Part shown: one piece after another, positions 60,873-64,000 of the stretch | Numbering within the stretch: position 1 is the stretch's first letter | How the letters are laid out: every line of letters begins with the position of its first letter | NCBI RefSeq assembly: GCF_014642875.1 | Contig: NZ_BMJC01000004.1 | Coordinates: forward strand, 544,070-608,069 | Direction of reading: 5' to 3' | Length of the DNA: 64,000 nt | Source: Puia dinghuensis | GTDB lineage: Bacteria > Bacteroidota > Bacteroidia > Chitinophagales > Chitinophagaceae | The notes under the pieces: model-generated | Seen by the model: the letters and a program-made list of their open reading frames with translations, nothing else | What the model was told of the DNA's origin: nothing | The model's database searches: none | Position numbers and translations under genes: made by a program

Positions 60873-62348
60873 TCAGGCGTTTATCGGCAATTGGAACCAG
60901 AAGGTCGTTCCCATACCGGGAGCACTCTTTACATTGATGGTAGCGTGGTGGAGTTCGATGATTTTTTTGACGATGGCAAGGCCCAGTCCGGAGCCTTCCG
61001 CATTCCTCATCTCATGGGCCGGGAATTTCTTGTATCTGTCGAAGATGTATAGTTGGTCGTTCAGCGGTATGCCTATGCCCGTGTCGGCAATGGCAATCTC
61101 CAGAGCAGAGCCGCGGTCTTGCAGCGTGATCGTGATCTTTCCACCTTCCGGAGTAAATTTCAAGGCGTTGTCGATAAGGTTTTGAATAGCCCTTTCCACC
61201 AGGGCGATGTCGGCGAACACCGGCGGAAGATCTTCCCGGGCCTCAGCGGAAAAACTGATGCCTTTCTTTTTTGCCAGGATATCATATTTCATCAGGATAT
61301 CCGAGACGAGTTCAGTGAGCAGGAAGGCCTCTTTCATGGGCTGTACCTGGTTGGCCTCCAGTTTGGAATATTCGAACAGCTGTTCGACAAGATGGGACAG
61401 TTTTTTCAGGCTGCTCATTACGATCGAGAGATAGCGCTTTCTTTCCTCATTGGAGAGCGTGTCTCCTTTTATAACCAGGGTCTCGACATATCCCTGGGTG
61501 ATGGCGAGTGGACTCCGGAGATCGTGCGAGACATTGGCGATGAGTTCTTGCCTCAATCTGTCCATCTCCGTGAGCTTGTTCATGTTGCTGACGATGGTGT
61601 CCGCCATTTCGTTGAAAGTAGACGTCAGTACTCCCAAATTCCCCTTTGCGTATCCCTGGATCCTGGCTTTATGATCACCGTCCTTGAAGCGCATTACGAT
61701 GGCTGATATCTTGCAGATACTGTCGGTGATGAGGAAGAAGGTGATGGTACCGACGAGGAAGGCCACGAGGAGGGTTGCGTAAAAAAGAACCGTACCCAGG
61801 CTGTGGAGGAAATGCCGGTTGAGCGCCGCGGATATGCTGGCTTGTTTTTCGCTTGCGAGGATGGCGTAAACATAGCCTTCGAGCCGGCCTTGGTCGAAGA
61901 TCGGCGCTGCAGAGAAAATGGTCTTTTCACCGGGGTTCTTCGGGTTGTCACCCGTGACATAGGTGTAGGCGCCGTCTTTAAGGTATTGTTCTATCGGTGC
62001 GAGATCAACCCGGGAAGTCTTTACCGACTTGTCCGGTACGACGAAATCGATGATCTTCCCGGTGGTGTCGAGCAGATAGACCTCGACACTGGGGTTGATC
62101 ACCATGATGGAATGGATGATGTCGTGTGTCACGGCGGTATCGGGCTTCCCGTCCTTGAGTGGTTTCGTCATCCGGGTAAGATGGGCGGCGACATCGCCGT
62201 AGAGCTGCTCATTGATGGCGTTGAAATTTCTCTTGGACATCCAGGAGGCGATAACTACATAGGTAATGCCCAGGACGATCAACAGGGAAGTAAAGACGGT
62301 TGTGATCTTCCAGAATAACATGTTGTTTTTGATCGAGCTGAGCGGCAT
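60873..62348 (-). CDS. Sensor histidine kinase (HAMP, OmpR-partner type)
   Basis: Membrane sensor kinase, 491 residues: helices at about 11-36 and 186-208, a periplasmic sensing domain (37-185) with YLLDTTGKIIDFVVPD, HAMP (209-262), HisKA with His275 (NVSHDLRSPLAITQG) and HATPase (DNALKFTPEGGKI, ADTGIGIP, GSGLGLAIVKKI). Follows its response regulator by 11 bp on the same strand. Signal unknown. Confidence 0.95.
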   Translation of the reverse strand: MPLSSIKNNMLFWKITTVFTSLLIVLGITYVVIASWMSKRNFNAINEQLYGDVAAHLTRMTKPLKDGKPDTAVTHDIIHSIMVINPSVEVYLLDTTGKIIDFVVPDKSVKTSRVDLAPIEQYLKDGAYTYVTGDNPKNPGEKTIFSAAPIFDQGRLEGYVYAILASEKQASISAALNRHFLHSLGTVLFYATLLVAFLVGTITFFLITDSICKISAIVMRFKDGDHKARIQGYAKGNLGVLTSTFNEMADTIVSNMNKLTEMDRLRQELIANVSHDLRSPLAITQGYVETLVIKGDTLSNEERKRYLSIVMSSLKKLSHLVEQLFEYSKLEANQVQPMKEAFLLTELVSDILMKYDILAKKKGISFSAEAREDLPPVFADIALVERAIQNLIDNALKFTPEGGKITITLQDRGSALEIAIADTGIGIPLNDQLYIFDRYKKFPAHEMRNAEGSGLGLAIVKKIIELHHATINVKSAPGMGTTFWFQLPINA

Positions 62349-62359
62349 CTGTGTGTATT

Positions 62360-63061
62360 TTATAATTCTTCGTTGAAGCGGTACCCAACACCCCAGGTGG
62401 TGAGGATATATTGAGGGTGGGAGATATCGGCCTCTATTTTGCCTCTGAGGCGATTGATATGCGAATTGACCGTATGTTCATACCCATCGAAATCGTAGCC
62501 CCAGATGAGATTCAGCAATTGCTTTCTGCTATAACTCTTTCCAGGGCTGGAAGCCAGAAGGGTCAGGAGATCGAATTCCTTTGGTGACAGGTCGATCCTT
62601 GCGCTATTGAGCGTCACCTTCCGCATATCGATGTCGATCAGCAGGGCGCCATATTGCATTTGTGGTTTGACATATCCTGGATGTTGCTCTTTGGCGTCGT
62701 CCCCACGTCGAAAGATGACTCTTACCCTGGCGATGAATTCCCTGACGCTGAAAGGCTTTGTCAAATAGTCGTCAGCACCCGTCTCGAGTCCCAGCACCTT
62801 GTCGATCTCTTCCGATTTTGCTGACAGGATGAGGATAGGGGTAGGGTTGCCGGAATGGCGCAGGCGCCGGCATATTTCCATGCCATTGATGCCGGGTAAC
62901 ATCAGGTCGAGGATGAGGAGGTCGAAGCCTCCTTTTAACGCCATATCCAGGCCATCCCGGCCGTTGCGCACACTTGTCACCTTGCATGCCAGGTCGGTGA
63001 GATGTATCGTCAGCAGCTCAATGATCTGGCTATCGTCTTCTATGATCAGTACATTCTTCAT
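62360..63061 (-). CDS. OmpR-family response regulator
   Basis: A 233-residue response regulator: receiver domain (1-120) with phospho-acceptor Asp52 (LLILDLMLPG), conserved Ser in ILSAKSEE and Lys in LTKPFSVRE, and a C-terminal winged-helix domain (about 140-230, IDLSPKEFDLLTLLASSPGKSYSRKQLL in pieces, YEHTVNSHINRLRGKIE). Likely binds the tandem repeats at 60804-60831 and 63127-63154, one of which is in its own upstream region. Confidence 0.95.
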   Translation of the reverse strand: MKNVLIIEDDSQIIELLTIHLTDLACKVTSVRNGRDGLDMALKGGFDLLILDLMLPGINGMEICRRLRHSGNPTPILILSAKSEEIDKVLGLETGADDYLTKPFSVREFIARVRVIFRRGDDAKEQHPGYVKPQMQYGALLIDIDMRKVTLNSARIDLSPKEFDLLTLLASSPGKSYSRKQLLNLIWGYDFDGYEHTVNSHINRLRGKIEADISHPQYILTTWGVGYRFNEEL

Positions 63062-63126
63062 CGGTTCGATTATTCGAAGAGCTCAAAATTGGGTAAAAAA
63101 TAGCATCCGAAACCACCCGAAACCGG

Positions 63127-63154
63127 TTGTGATACAATTGTTATACTTCGGCGA
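63127..63154 (+). promoter_or_regulatory. Tandem 11-bp operator between the regulator and lipoprotein genes
   Basis: Half-sites TTGTGATACAA and TTGTTATACTT, then CGGCGA; near-identical to the site upstream of the YHS operon. It sits in the divergent region, 66 bp from the regulator start and 42 bp before the lipoprotein ATG. Confidence 0.6.
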
Positions 63155-63176
63155 TAATCATGGGATATGGGGTTTC

Positions 63177-63184
63177 TAGTTTTG
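63177..63184 (+). promoter_or_regulatory. -7 element of the lipoprotein gene
   Basis: TAGTTTTG matches TAnnTTTG, 22 nt downstream of the tandem repeats, which therefore cover the -33 position, as for an activator site. It is 11 bp before the ATG. Confidence 0.55.
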
Positions 63185-63195
63185 TGCCACAAAAA

Positions 63196-64000
63196 ATGAT
63201 GAAAATGAAAAGAATCCTTTTAGCAATGCCGGTGGTAGTAGCGCTGGTAGCTTCGTTAGCATCCTGTAAGAAAAACAACAATAGTAGTGCTCCGTCGGCG
63301 AAAGATCCGAATACGGCCCCGCAAGCGTGGATCGACCGGTTTAGTTCTGCTGCAGGCCATTTGCAGGTAAGGACTGCGACCAATGGTCTTCCCGCGGCTA
63401 ATGCGCCTGTCAATTTCGATCAGGGTCCGTTTATTACCCGGGGGTTTTCTCCTGCGGGGAAAGTTGTTGACTATTACAACTTTGATGTGCAGCCAACGGC
63501 ACCGGCTCCGATATACGTGTTGATCAAGTCCGGGCAGACCACACCTGTAACCGGGCAGCTGAATATTATCGATGTAATTCCGGGTGAAGCCGGATACAAC
63601 GACTTCTGGCAGATATATAACGTAACCGTGCCCGCAGACTATGTTGCAAACACCATTACGAGCTACCAGGAAATTGTCGCAAAAGGATATTCTGTCACAC
63701 CAACCAGCGCGATTGTGAATTGCCCGGTAGTTCCTAAGGGGTCTACAGCTACCATGCGATATCCCGCGGGCAGCGGCGCTGGACTGATCACGGGATGGTA
63801 TAAGGATACGGCTGTCTATTATTTCACTTTTGGGGAAAAGGCGCTTTCGGTTAATGCCAGTGGGCAGGTGCCGACGGCCCCTATTTATGTCTCCTTCAAC
63901 ATCAATCCCGGTCAGCCCAATGGCGGCCCCGCTTCCGGATTTAAGACGGAGCCCGGATCGACACAGACCCATAATGTGATCGCCTCGTTGCCTTCGGATG
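63196..64000 (+). CDS. Lipoprotein, unknown (truncated by window end)
   Basis: Open frame from ATG 63196 (or 63199) running off the end after 268 codons with no stop. Lipoprotein signal ends SLASC (Cys24), followed by KKNNNSSAPS. The mature part is beta-rich with a WIDRFSSAAGHLQVR region and PAPIYVLIKSG, TPIYVSFNIN-type strands. No family recognised. Divergent from the two-component system and preceded by its likely operator. Confidence 0.8.
   Translation, partial: MMKMKRILLAMPVVVALVASLASCKKNNNSSAPSAKDPNTAPQAWIDRFSSAAGHLQVRTATNGLPAANAPVNFDQGPFITRGFSPAGKVVDYYNFDVQPTAPAPIYVLIKSGQTTPVTGQLNIIDVIPGEAGYNDFWQIYNVTVPADYVANTITSYQEIVAKGYSVTPTSAIVNCPVVPKGSTATMRYPAGSGAGLITGWYKDTAVYYFTFGEKALSVNASGQVPTAPIYVSFNINPGQPNGGPASGFKTEPGSTQTHNVIASLPSD

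Noticed and set aside
1-64000. CRISPR arrays, rRNA genes, replication origin
   Set aside because: No regularly spaced repeats, no rRNA sequence and no DnaA-box cluster were seen.

Overview
The window looks like a chromosomal segment of a Bacteroidota species, most likely family Chitinophagaceae (inference). The signs are a FecR/SusC/SusD set, ribosomal protein THX, a split metH, DUF4286/DUF2339/DUF5107 genes, and several promoters of the Bacteroidota type (TTTG, about 20 nt, then TAnnTTTG). Gene density is high, strands alternate in short operons, and most genes are core housekeeping.

Layout. 0-6.2 kb: anti-sigma factor, TonB-linked SusC porin and SusD lipoprotein. 6.2-8.6 kb: a YIP1 membrane protein converging on an orphan PaaE-like reductase with its TetR regulator. 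8570-12078: a complete insertion element with an IS1595/ISXO2-type transposase, 34-bp terminal inverted repeats and a perfect 8-bp target duplication. It carries passenger ORFs and a long structured RNA candidate. 12.1-20 kb: PfkB kinase, asd behind a probable transcription attenuator, DUF2461, an HNH nuclease, ligA, a NUDIX/winged-helix regulator, an HD protein and a HigBA toxin-antitoxin pair. 20.2-26.5 kb: rplM-rpsI-rpsB-tsf, pyrH, a coiled-coil membrane protein, pdxH, thx and HU. 26.7-37.7 kb: DUF4286/DUF3999/DUF2339, xth, LOG, an outer-membrane protein, metH in two genes, recR. 37.7-48.2 kb: Ig-like lipoprotein, UvrD-type helicase-nuclease, a sigma-54 response regulator, hybrid kinase and receiver cluster, a TPR protein and a VOC protein. 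48.2-50.1 kb: tRNA-Arg(CCU) followed by a small AT-rich accessory island. 50.4-55.7 kb: small secreted proteins and a DUF5107/DUF4091 pair. 55.8-64 kb: a seven-gene operon (two YHS proteins, DoxX, DinB-like, an NRDE/ATP-grasp fusion, LysE, a putative metallopeptidase), then an OmpR-type two-component system and a truncated lipoprotein gene.

Most notable non-coding observations: (1) two copies (about 17799-17888 and 31228-31316) of a multi-hairpin element whose stems covary around a fixed AGACATTAGCC box, each between divergent genes; (2) a lysine-rich leader peptide plus competing hairpins upstream of asd; (3) a roughly 113-nt nested hairpin with terminator inside the insertion element; (4) matching tandem 11-bp direct repeats upstream of the YHS operon and of the last lipoprotein gene, probably sites for the adjacent OmpR-type regulator. 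These were found by reading the sequence and have not been tested by any search.
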